Source of the DNA: Glandiceps talaboti
Taxonomy: Eukaryota; Hemichordata; Enteropneusta; Spengelidae
DNA length: 64,000 nucleotides
Assembly (NCBI RefSeq): GCF_964340395.1
Contig: NC_135557.1
Coordinates: forward strand, 4,487,216-4,551,215
Direction: 5' to 3'
This document shows positions 36,007 to 48,000 of the stretch, piece after piece (position 1 is the stretch's first letter; every line of letters begins with the position of its first letter). The notes beneath the pieces were generated by a model, which was not told the DNA's origin, did no database searches, and was given only the letters and a program-made list of their open reading frames with translations. The position numbers were made by a program, and so were the translations under genes.

Positions 36007-39000
36007 CTACAAAGAGGTCAAAGGTTAAATAAAGGTAAGATATAAAAATACATTCTTAAATAATTCACTTTTTAGAATAGAAAAATAATTTCAGACATGG
36101 AATATCATTACCATGGAAACTGAAATATTTTTGGTTAGTGTTACATTTGCACTGTTTACAATCAAAATAACTTGTTGCTATGACAACCATTGAATGCAAA
36201 TATCTGATACTACCATCATAGCCTGTGTACATATAATACCTCTATTCACCTTTCTGTGATTAACCCCCTTTGATATTTTCATGACATTATTTCAATTATG
36301 TGGTATAAACAATCAAGGAAATGTTGCCATGGAAACACATTTTCCAAGAATGGTTCATATTTTTTTTTCTATAGTACACAATAGGTATTAGAGTTTTTGG
36401 TTTATTATTAGTTATGAAAAATTTGATTCATACTATTTGTTTATTTTATGGAAAAAATGTGAATATGTTGATTCACATGTTACCATAGCAACCATAAATA
36501 TCTTTTGGGGGTTGATATTAAGAAAAAACATGATAGTGATTCTAAATTAGAAAATTTTCAATCTTGTTTTTGAAGTAAGTTGAATTTTAATATAATTTCA
36601 TGTAACAGCACAAATTAAAAATATTTAAATATAATTTGTAACCATGGTAATATATTTTCAAGAAAGAAAAGGTAATTTTCAGAAAGTGGTAAATTGTAAG
36701 GGTTAAATGTTGGACAAGTACAACCTATTCTATGATAAGTGGTTTTGACTGTGATACTAAATCAAGAAGATTCTACAACTGTAAAAATAGCTATGACAAT
36801 TAAGATATTGTTATGACTGTTTAGTGTTTACTATTTTTCAGCTTTCTCTGGTCACTTAACAAGTCCTTCACATTGAGTTTGATCTCATTCTGGTCTCATA
36901 ATTTGCAAGGCCAGATTTTGTATTCATAGATTGAAATAATTTGAACTGTCATACAAAGAGATGTCTTCATGTTATCAATTCTTCTAACTCACACTTTGGC
37001 TTTGTTTGTTAACAGATGGAATTATTACTACTACCTACAAATGATTGATTAAATTGAAATTTATTGCCATTGAATTGACAGGCAGTGTAGCTTGACTCTT
37101 TTGAATTGACAGGCAGTGTAACTGGACATCTGAATTGACAGGCAGTGTAGCTGGACGCTTTTGAATTGACAGGCAGTATAGCTTGACTCTGTTAAATTGA
37201 CAGGCAGTGTAACTGGACTCTTTCAAATTGACAGGCAGAGTAACTGCACTCTTTTGAATTGACATGCAGTGTACCTAGTCTCCTTTGAATTGACAAGCAG
37301 TGTAACTGGACTCTTTCAAATTGACAGGCAGAGTAACTGGACTCTTGAATTGACAGGCAGTGTAGCTAGTCTCCTTTGAATTGACAGGCAGTGTAGCTTG
37401 ACTCTTAAATTGACAGGCAGTGTAACTGGACTTTCAAATTGACAGGCAGAGTAACTGCACTCTTTTGAATTGACAGGTAGTGTAGCTAGTCTCCTTTGAA
37501 TTGACAGGCAGTGTAGCTAGTCTCCTTTGAATTGACAGGCAGTGTAGCTTGACTCTTTTAAATTGACAGGCAGTGTAACTGGACTCTTTCAAATTGACAG
37601 GCAGAGTAACTGCACTCTTTTGAATTGACAGGCAGTGTAGCTAGTCTCCTTTGAATTGACAGGCAGTGTAGCTTGACTCTTTTGAATTGACAGGCAGTGT
37701 AACTGGACATCTGAATTGACAGGCAGTGTAGCTGGACGCTTTTGAATTGACAGGCAGTATAGCTTGACTCTGTTAAATTGACAGGCAGTGTAACTGGACT
37801 CTTTCAAATTGACAGGCAGAGTAACTGCACTCTTTTGAATTGACATGCAGTGTACCTAGTCTCCTTTGAATTGACAAGCAGTGTAACTGGACTCTTTCAA
37901 ATTGACAGGCACAGTAACTGGACTCTTGAATTGACAGGCAGTGTAGCTAGTCTCCTTTGAATTGACAGGCAGTGTAGCTTGACTCTTAAATTGACAGGCA
38001 GTGTAACTGGACTTTCAAATTGACAGGCAGAGTAACTGCACTCTTTTGAATTGATAGGTAGTGTAGCTAGTCTCCTTTGAATTGACAGGCAGTGTAGCTA
38101 GTCTCCTTTGAATTGACAGGCAGTGTAGCTTGACTTTTAAATTGACAGGCAGTGTAACTGGACTCTTTCAAATTGACAGGCAGAGTAACTGCACTCTTTT
38201 GAATTGACAGGCAGTGTAGCTAGTCTCCTTTGAATTGACAGGCAGTGTAGCTTGACTCTTTTGAATTGACAGGCAGTGTAACTGGACTCTTGAAATGACA
38301 GGCAGTGTAACTGGACTCTTTTAAATTGACAGGCAGTGTAACTGGACTCTTTCAAATTGACAGGCAGAGTAACTGCATTCTTTTGAATTGACAGGCAGTG
38401 TAGCTAGTCTCCTTTGAATTGACAGGCAGTGTAGCTGGACTCTTTTGAATTGGCAGGCAGTGTAACTGGACTCTTGAAATGACAGGCAGTGTAACTGGAC
38501 TCTTTTGAATTGACAGGCAGAGTAACTGCATTCTTTTGAATTGACAGGCAGTGTAGCTAGTCTCCTTTGAATTGACAGGCAGTGTAGCTTGACTCTTTTG
38601 AATTGACAGGCAGTGTAACTGGACTCTTTCAAATTGACAGGCAGAGTAACTGCATTCTTTTGAATTGACAGGCAGTGTAACTGGACTCTTTCAAATTGAC
38701 AGGCAGAGTAACTGCATTCTTTTGAATTGACAGGCAGTGTAGCTAGTCTCCTTTGAATTGACAAGCAGTGTAGCTGGACTCTTTTGAATTGGCAGGCAGT
38801 GTAACTGGACTCTTGAAATGACAGGCAGTGTAACTGGACTCTTTTGAATTGACAGGCAGTGTAGCTGGACTCTTTAGCATTGACAGGCAGTGTAGCTGGA
38901 CTCTTTTAAATTGACAGGCAGTGTAACTGGACTCTTTCAAATTGACAGGCAGAGTAACTGCACTCTTTTGAATTGACAGGCAGTGTAGCTAGTCTCCTTT

Positions 39001-42000
39001 GAATTGACAGGCAGTGTAGCTGGACTCTTTCAAATTGACAGGCAGTGTAGCTAGTCTCCTTTGAATTGACAAGCAGTGTAGCTGGACTCTTTTGAATTGG
39101 CAGGCAGTGTAACTGGACTCTTGAAATGACAGGCAGTGTAACTGGACTCTTTTGAATTGGCAGGCAGTGTAGCTGGCCTTTTGAATTGACAGGCAGTGTA
39201 GCTGGACTCTTTTGAATTGACAGGCAGTCAGTGTAACTGGACTCTTGAATTGACAGGCAGTGTAACTTGACTCTTTTGAATTGACAGGTAGTATAGCTGG
39301 CCATTTGAATTGACAGGTAGTATAGCTTGACTCTTGAATTGACAGGCAGTGTAGCTGGACTCTTTTGAATTGACAGGCAGTGTAACTGGACTCTTTTGAA
39401 TAGACAGGCAGTATAGCCGGCCTTTTGAATTGACAGGCAGTGTAACTGGACTCTTTTGAATTGACAGGCCGTGTAGCTGGACTCTTTTGAATTGACAGGC
39501 AGTGTAACTGGACTCTTTTGAATTGGCAGGCAGTGTAACTGGACTCTTTTGAATTGACAGCCAGTGTAGCTGGATTCTTTTGAATTGACAGGCAGTGTAA
39601 CTGGACTCTTCAATTGATAGGCAGTGTAGCTGGCCATTTGAATTGACAGGTACGTAGTATAGCTGGTCTCTTCTGAATTGACAAGCAGTGTAAGTGGACT
39701 CTTTTGAATTGACAGGCAGTATAGCTGGCCTTTTGAATTGACAGGCAGTGTAGCTGGACTCTTTTGAATTGACAGGCAGTCAGTGTAACTGGACTCTTGA
39801 ATTGACAGGCAGTGTAACTTGACTCTTGAATTGACAGGTAGTATAGCTGGCCATTTGAATTGACAGGTAGTATAGCTTGACTCTTGAATTGACAGGCAGT
39901 GTAGCTGGACTCTTTTGAATTGACAGGCAGTGTAACTGGACTCTTTTGAATTGACAGGCAGTGTAACTGGACTCTTTTGAATTGACAGCCAGTGTAGCTG
40001 GATTCTTTTGAATTGACAGGCAGTGTAACTGGACTCTTCAATTGATAGGCAGTGTAGCTGGCCATTTGAATTGACAGGTATGTAGTATAGCTGGTCTCTT
40101 TTGAATTGACAAGCAGTGTAAGTGGACTCTTTTGAATTGAAAGGCAGTAAAGCTGGCCTTTTGAATTGACAGGCAGTTTAGCTTGAGTGTTTTGAATTTA
40201 CAGGCAGTGTAGCTGGCCTTTTGAATTGACAGGCAGTGCAGCAAAGGGAAAAATTCTCATTACAATCATATTCCCACTGTCAATTTCAGACACTAAAACA
40301 ATAGCAGTATAGAACAGAGCAATACCTTTATAAAACTGTATTGGTACTGGTATGAACCCTATACACTGCTGACAAACAATTGTATGAATATTTGATGACC
40401 TTAAACTTGTACTTTTTGTGCATCTCCCACTGGAAAGATAAATAAATGACTGATGTTTGCATGTATCTTTAGTATCCAGTGTATCTTTTAGTATTAAAAT
40501 GTTTATTATTTATAGAACATTAAGTGTATGAACTATATAAATAAGACAAGAGTTTCGTATTCCCCATAAAACAAATGTTATAATCAACTTACCATCCTCT
40601 TTCACAGCTACTCTTTTCAGGAAATCCTGTGCAAGAGCCTCAACTTCTTTCACTCCTATCTTTGGTTTAACTACATCGGCTTTACTGATTTCTTTCTTCT
40701 CTACTTGTGGTATTTTGGTTTTGGTAGCACTTCTATCTTTGCCCTTTTCTCGGCTAGCTTGAGTCTGTAATGTTGGCCAAAGATTTTTATGATATGTAAA
40801 AGGAATAACCTACAAAAAATTCTTTCAGCTTTTATCGGTAAATGGTTGATGTTATTAGTGACATTTGTCAGAATTGAGAACTGTAATTTCATTGTAGATT
40901 CATGATTAACATAACCCAAAATACTTTATATGTGTTGTTACTTAGATTCTAAAATAATTAGCATACACCAAAGACGATTAACAATGCCATTGACCTATCA
41001 GTAATTAGTATTAGCATCCACCCAATTAAAGTTGATTGACAATGCCATTGACCTATCAGTAACCAGTATTAGCATCCACCCAATTAAAGTTGATTGACAA
41101 TGCCATTGACCTATCAGTAATCAGTATTAGCATCCACCCAATTAAAGTTGATTGACAATGCCATTGACCTATCAGTAACCAGTATTATTATCCACCCAAT
41201 TAAAGTTGATTGACAACGCCATTGACCTATCAGTAACCAGTATTATTATCCACCCAATTAAAGTTGATTGACAACGCCATTGACCTATCAGTAACCAGTA
41301 TTCACATCCACCCAAATAAAGTTGATTGCCAATGTCATTGACCTATCAGTAACCAGTATTAGCATTCACCCAATTAAAGTTGATTGACAATGCCATTGAC
41401 CTATCAGTAACCAGTATTCGCATCCACCCAATTAAAGTTGATTGCCAATGTCATTGACCTATCAGTAACCAGTATTAGCATTCACCCAATTAAAGTTGAT
41501 TGCCAATGTCATTGACCTATCAGTAACCAGTATTCGCATCCACCCAAGATGGTTGACAATGCCATTGACCTATCAGTAACCAGTATTAGCATCCACCCAA
41601 GATGGTTGACAATGCCATTGACCTATCAGTAACCAGTATTAGCATCCACCCAAGATGGTTGACAATGCCATTGACCTATCAGTAACCAGTATTAGCATCC
41701 ACCCAATTAAAGTTGATTGACAATGCCATTGACCTATCAGTAACCAGTATTAGCATCCACCCAATTAAAGTTGATTAACAATGCCATTGACCTATCAGTA
41801 ACCAGTAGTAGTGTCAACCCAATTAAAGTTGATTGACAATGCCATTGACCTCTAAAGAATTACAAGTCTTATGTTAACACAGGAATATAAGGGTATTATA
41901 ATAGAACTTAGATCTGCTGGTAGTGATGTTTCATCGACATATTGTAGTTTGTAGACAAAGGAAATAAGAGGTGTAAGAGATCAGGTGGTGGTCAGAATTT

Positions 42001-45000
42001 AAGGTGGGTGTGTGGGGGGGGGAGGGGGATGGGAGAAAATATTTGTATCAACATTGACTACAGCAATTTTTTTATAATTCACATCTTGGTACTTAAAAAA
42101 ATGCTGAGTACCTGGAAAAAAGGGGGACTCAGAAAAAAATTGTGATCTTGTGGTCTCCTCCTCCACACCCTTCATCCATTATTGTTTGTGTAAACAGTTC
42201 CTATGGAAAGTACATGGTTTCTTTTCTCTGTTCTGTTTTTAAACTTTAAGTGGTATTTTTATCAATAAAATGTATTAGAATTAACAACAACTTAATCACA
42301 CTGAAAAATCCATCAACTTATCAACAGTAATAATCACTATATTCATCCAGATATAAAGAGTCAGTTATACATAGCACTCACCTTCAAGCTTTTTGTGATT
42401 TCCTTCAACTTTAGTAAAATAACTAGAAGAAAGGAAAAACTTGAAATTAGCCACAGAATTACTTACATGTAGTAATTACTTAGTAACATTAATGACGTTG
42501 ATAACTTAATGATACTATAATCACATCTGTAATTGTAAACGACATTTACACTGACACGCAAAATTAAGAATAAAAGAAATGTCACTATTTAGTGATACTT
42601 TAGTATTTAAAAATAAGATGAAATTACATGAGAATAGTAATGATGTATGATCTTGACATTATTGTCACCACAGTGTTGAAGATAACATGACTGCACATGA
42701 CAGGTGGATTGAACTGTGTTTAAGTAGCCCCCACCCAGGGGTGCCATTACAATGGGCTTTGTCTGTGTATGCAAATTAAAACATGGAACAAAGTAACTAT
42801 CAGTAATAGTTTAGTGCTGTACATAACCAAATATGGAACAAAGTAACTATCAGTAATAGTTTAGTGATGTACATAACTAAATATGGAACAAAGTAACTAT
42901 CAGTAATAGTTTAGTGCTGTACATAACTAAATATGGAACAAAGTAACTATCAGTAATAGTTTAGTGCTGTACATAACCAAATATGGACAAAGTAACTATC
43001 AGTAATAGTTTAGTGTTGTACATAACTAAATATGGAACAAAGTAACTATCAGTAATAGTTTAGTGCTGTACATAACCAAATATGGACAAAGTAACTATCA
43101 GTAATAGTTTAGTGTTGTACATAACTAAATATGGAACAAAGTAACTATCAGTAATAGTTTAGTGCTGTACATAACCAAATATGGAACAAAGTAACTATCA
43201 GTAATAGTTTAGTGATGTACATAACTAAATATGGAACAAAGTAACTATCAGTAATAATTTAGTGCTGTACATAACCAAATATGGAACAAAGTAACTATCA
43301 GTAATAGTTTAGTGCTGTACATAACCAAATATGGAACAAAGTAACTATCAGTAATAGTTTAGTGCTGTACATAACTAAATATGGAACAAAGTAACTATCA
43401 GTAATAATTTAGTGCTGTACATAACCAAATATGGAACAAAGTAACTATCAGTAATAGTTATATGCTGTACATAACTAAATATGGAACAAAGTAACTATCA
43501 GTAATAGTTTAGTGCTGTACATAACTAAATATGGAACAAAGTAACTATCAGTAATAATGTAGTGCTGTACATAACCAAATATGGAACAAAGTAACTATCA
43601 GTAATAGTTTAGTGCTGTACATAACTAAATATGGAACAAAGTAACTATCAGTAATAATTTAGTGCTGTACATAACCAAATATGGAACAAAGTAACTATCA
43701 GTAATAGTTATATGCTGTACATAACTAAATATGGAACAAAGTAACTATCAGTAATAGTTTAGTGCTGTACATAACCAAATATGGAACAAAGTAACTATCA
43801 GTAATAGTTTAGCGCTGTACATAACCAAATATGGAACAAAGTAACTATCAGTAATAGTTTAGTGCTGTACATAAATAAATATGGAACAAAGTAACTATCA
43901 GTAATAGTTTAGTGCTGTACATAACCAAATATGGAACAAAGTAACTATCAGTAATAGTTTAGCGCTGTACATAACCAAATATGGAACAAAGTAACTATCA
44001 GTAATAGTTTAGCGCTGTACATAACCAAATATGGAACAAAGTAACTATCAGTAATAGTTTAGTGCTGTACATAAATAAATATGGAACAAAGTAACTATCA
44101 GTAATAATTTAGTGCAGTACATAACCAAATATGGAACAAAGTAACTATCAGTAATAGTTTAGTGCTGTACATAACCAAATATGGAACAAAGTAACTATCA
44201 GTAATAGTTTAGTACTGTACATAACCAAATATGGAACAAAGTAACTATCAGTAATAGTTTAGTACTGTACATAACCAAATATGGAACAAAGTAACCAAGT
44301 TAAAGTTAAATTCATCAACACACTGTGAACATCATTGGTAACCCATCACTAAGTGTAGTAATCTACTATAAAAACTGACCAGTCAGTGATTACATAACAT
44401 TACATTTAGGTTATAAATACAATAAGTCACAAGCGAGAGTTTTTATTTATTCAAGAACACACATGTTAACTCATAAATGAATGTAGTAAATCAGGAGAAT
44501 GACTTGTTCTATAGATGTATATAGTTTTAACAGTAATTACCACGAAAATATGGTCTGTCCTCTGGATTTTGACTCCAACACTTCTCCATCAATTTCTGCA
44601 ACTCTTCAGGTGAATCAGGTGGTAAATGACACAATTGAGGTCGTTGTCCACTGAGAACTGCAACACCTACCAGTGCTGAGTTGATAGCAGCTGTATGTAA
44701 AGTGAAAGGAGTTTGAAAGTGTGACTGCAATGAAGTGATAAGTACTACAAATGTGCAATCATATAGCAAATATGGTATCTACCACTTTATCTACACAGTA
44801 TATTTTTATTATTTGAGCAACATTAATAATGTTTGTGTTTTATAAAGTTTGTACAGTTAGGTAGGAATTTCACTGTAAATTGAAATGCTGCATTTCATTA
44901 ATTTTAATTTTTACATTCAGCTTGTTGCCAATTCCAAAGTGTGGACAAATAACATGCTATTTGTGTTTGCAGACAACCTGACTAAAGAATAGCAAACGTC

Positions 45001-48000
45001 CAATCTATTCCTTGTCAACAATAATTTCTTTCTTACTTTATTGCTTACAAGGTGTCATGTTATAAAGTAACGATTTGAAAAGCAGGTGTTATTGTTTTTT
45101 TTCAAATCAATTTTAACTGTTCTTTTGGCTTTACTATGGCTACCTTATTAATTATTAATGAGTTACTTATACCTAGCGCCCTCAAAGAGCAACTCTTACT
45201 GGATGTTAGCAACCCCTGTTACTAGTGGAAAGAGACATTGTAAATATGAACCTTATGCTGATCAAAAACATTCCAATGTAAAAATGAATATTCATTGCAT
45301 ATGTAAGTCATTAGGGGATATATGGGACACACCAAACATACACCACCACGAGCTTCTTTCCTTTCCCTTTTCCTTGTCTCTTTCCATGTATCTGTGGATG
45401 ACTTAACCTTATCAAAGTCCAAAACCATTGGGAAGATTATTTTGATATTTTATGTGGTCTCTAGTTAGAATAATGCTCAAGGCGAAATATAAATATCTAC
45501 CTATCAACAAGACCATGCCCGTAGAAAGTCAAACGGTGTTGCATATTGCAAATGTAACAGCAGGAATGAGAAGGCAATTGAAAAAAACATTCAAAATAAT
45601 GAAAATATGCCTAACAGTAAGAACATGCACATAGCTACAGTGATGTATATTGGAAAGATAAAATCTGAAGTGTGTAGGCAAATTAATCAACATTCAAGAT
45701 ATTTATGCAAATGTACTAGCAACAAGACTGTGCACATAGCAACAGCAAAATTATGAACCAGGTGTATATTGAAAGGAGAACAAGTCTTCATGGAAGAAAA
45801 GTATTTCTTGTAGTGATTACAACAAATTCTTTAGTTTGTACATTATGCCGTAGGCTGTCAGTTCAAAAAGGACAACTATGGCATGGCCTTTAAAGCAATC
45901 AAAAAGATACACTGACAACACCTGAAAGGGTTGTTCATTTCTTATCTATTATGTGTAGATCCTTGACAATTTCAGGCACATTAGCATAAATATTTATATT
46001 ATCTTAATGATTTCAAAATAGGAAGACATAACTATTTGACCCTGAAGATGAAGGTCAAGGTCAAAAGTCAATGCGTCATTAAAAAGCTCATCATAACCAC
46101 GATGAAGGCACTTGAATAGGGTCTCTATTTGTTAAGCGTCAAGAGTTATCATCCAAATTGTGAATATTTGTGACAAATATGGCCACCATTTTGCTGTTAT
46201 CATGGGGGTGGGGACACACGAAGTGATGTGTATATGCAGATTATAGCATCTGACATTTGTACAGTGTTTGGTTGAAATCAGTCCATGCATATCAGAGATA
46301 CACACTTTCATGCATATCAGAGATACACATATCAGAGATACACACTTTGACAATAATATGGCTATTTGACCTTGAAGATGGAGGACAAGGTCAGAAGTGG
46401 ATATGCCATTAAAAAGCTCATGATTGTTAACAATGGTGAAGACACTTCAATGAGGTCTCTATGTGTTAAACTTCAAGAGTTATTGAGCAAAGTGTGATTG
46501 TTAATTATGACAAATATGGCTTCTATTTCGCTCTTGTCATGTGTGTTTGAAAACCAAGTGACGTGCATATGCCCTCTATAACATCTGACATTTGCACCAG
46601 GTTTTGTTCAAATTGGCACATACATATTGGAGATACAGGTGGACACGGACGGATGGATCGATGGACGGATGGGTGGACAGGAACCAATGTAGTAGCTCCC
46701 AAAGGGCTAAAAGTAGGAATGGATAGCTACTTGAATAAACATTTTAATATATGCAAATATATCTGGCATCAAAACAATGCCAATGGCAAAAGTCATATGG
46801 TGTATATGATTATACACCATATGATTTAAATGGCAAAGGTGGAATCTAGAATGGGTAAGCAAGTGAATAAACATTAAGAAATGTATGCAAATATACCCAG
46901 CAACAAGACATAGCAACAGTCAAATGATGAATGATGTACATTGCAAAGATAAAGAGGATAAGTAAGTTAGAGGATAACCATTCAATAATGTATGCAAATA
47001 TGCCTAGCAATAAGACCATGCCCATAGCAACAGTCAAATGATGATGTACATTGCAAAGATAAGGAGGATAGGTAGGTAAGAGGCTAACCATTCAATAATG
47101 TATGCAAATATGCCTAGCAATAAGACCATACCCATAGCAACAGTCAAATGATGATGTATATTGCAATGATAAGGAGGATAGGTAGGTAAGAGGATAACCA
47201 TATTATGCAGGTAACAACAAGAGTGGATTGGCATGAAATGAGCATTATATTTTAAATTATCACAAAATGTACAGTTGTGCTACAAGGCCATTTTAGTGTG
47301 TTTTGTTAAACTCAAGTTACATGAAAACATACCTGAATATGGAATTTGTCTTGACAGTACCTCCCAGGTAACTATTCCAAAACTGAGATTAAAAAGGAAC
47401 AAAAAGACAAAGAGTAAATCGTTTCATCACATATTATTGGCATAATTATTGTGTATAAGACATAATTATATGAACTAATACATTCTTAGTGCAGTATTCA
47501 TGGATGAGATAAAACTGTAATGGCATACAGAATATTTATTAGTGATACATTTATACATGGCATCCACAATTTAGAGGGATTACAGTTTTATTAAATATTA
47601 GACAATTTATTAATGAAATAAAGTAATCATGTATTTGAAACAGTTATCTCTAAATTAGCTAGAGTTCATTTACCTGTAGACATCAAACTTCTCTGTAACT
47701 GGACAGTCAAGATTTTCAAAGTGTTCTGGTGGAATATGTGTGGCTGTTCCAGCTCCTCCTGCTGTTGTTGGCTTCGTTTTAGTCACACCTTTTACTTTAG
47801 ACAAACCAAAATCTGCAATCTGAAGCATAATTTCATGACTATATACATCAATGAGAAAATTATGGATCAAAGAAAACTGAAATAACTGGAAGGTGTTCAT
47901 TTGACAAACACATTTTACAATAGTATGCAGAAAGTAAAAATTAAAAACTAGATTCATAGAGTTATCAAGGAAGGCTAAATTATTTTTCTATATAGTGCGA

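Noticed and set aside
37035-40244. Eight minus-strand open frames of 65-243 codons with repeating CQF/LPVNS peptides
   Set aside because: They lie wholly inside the 31-bp intronic minisatellite, shift frame from copy to copy, and lack splice signals linking them to the kinase or NHL exons.
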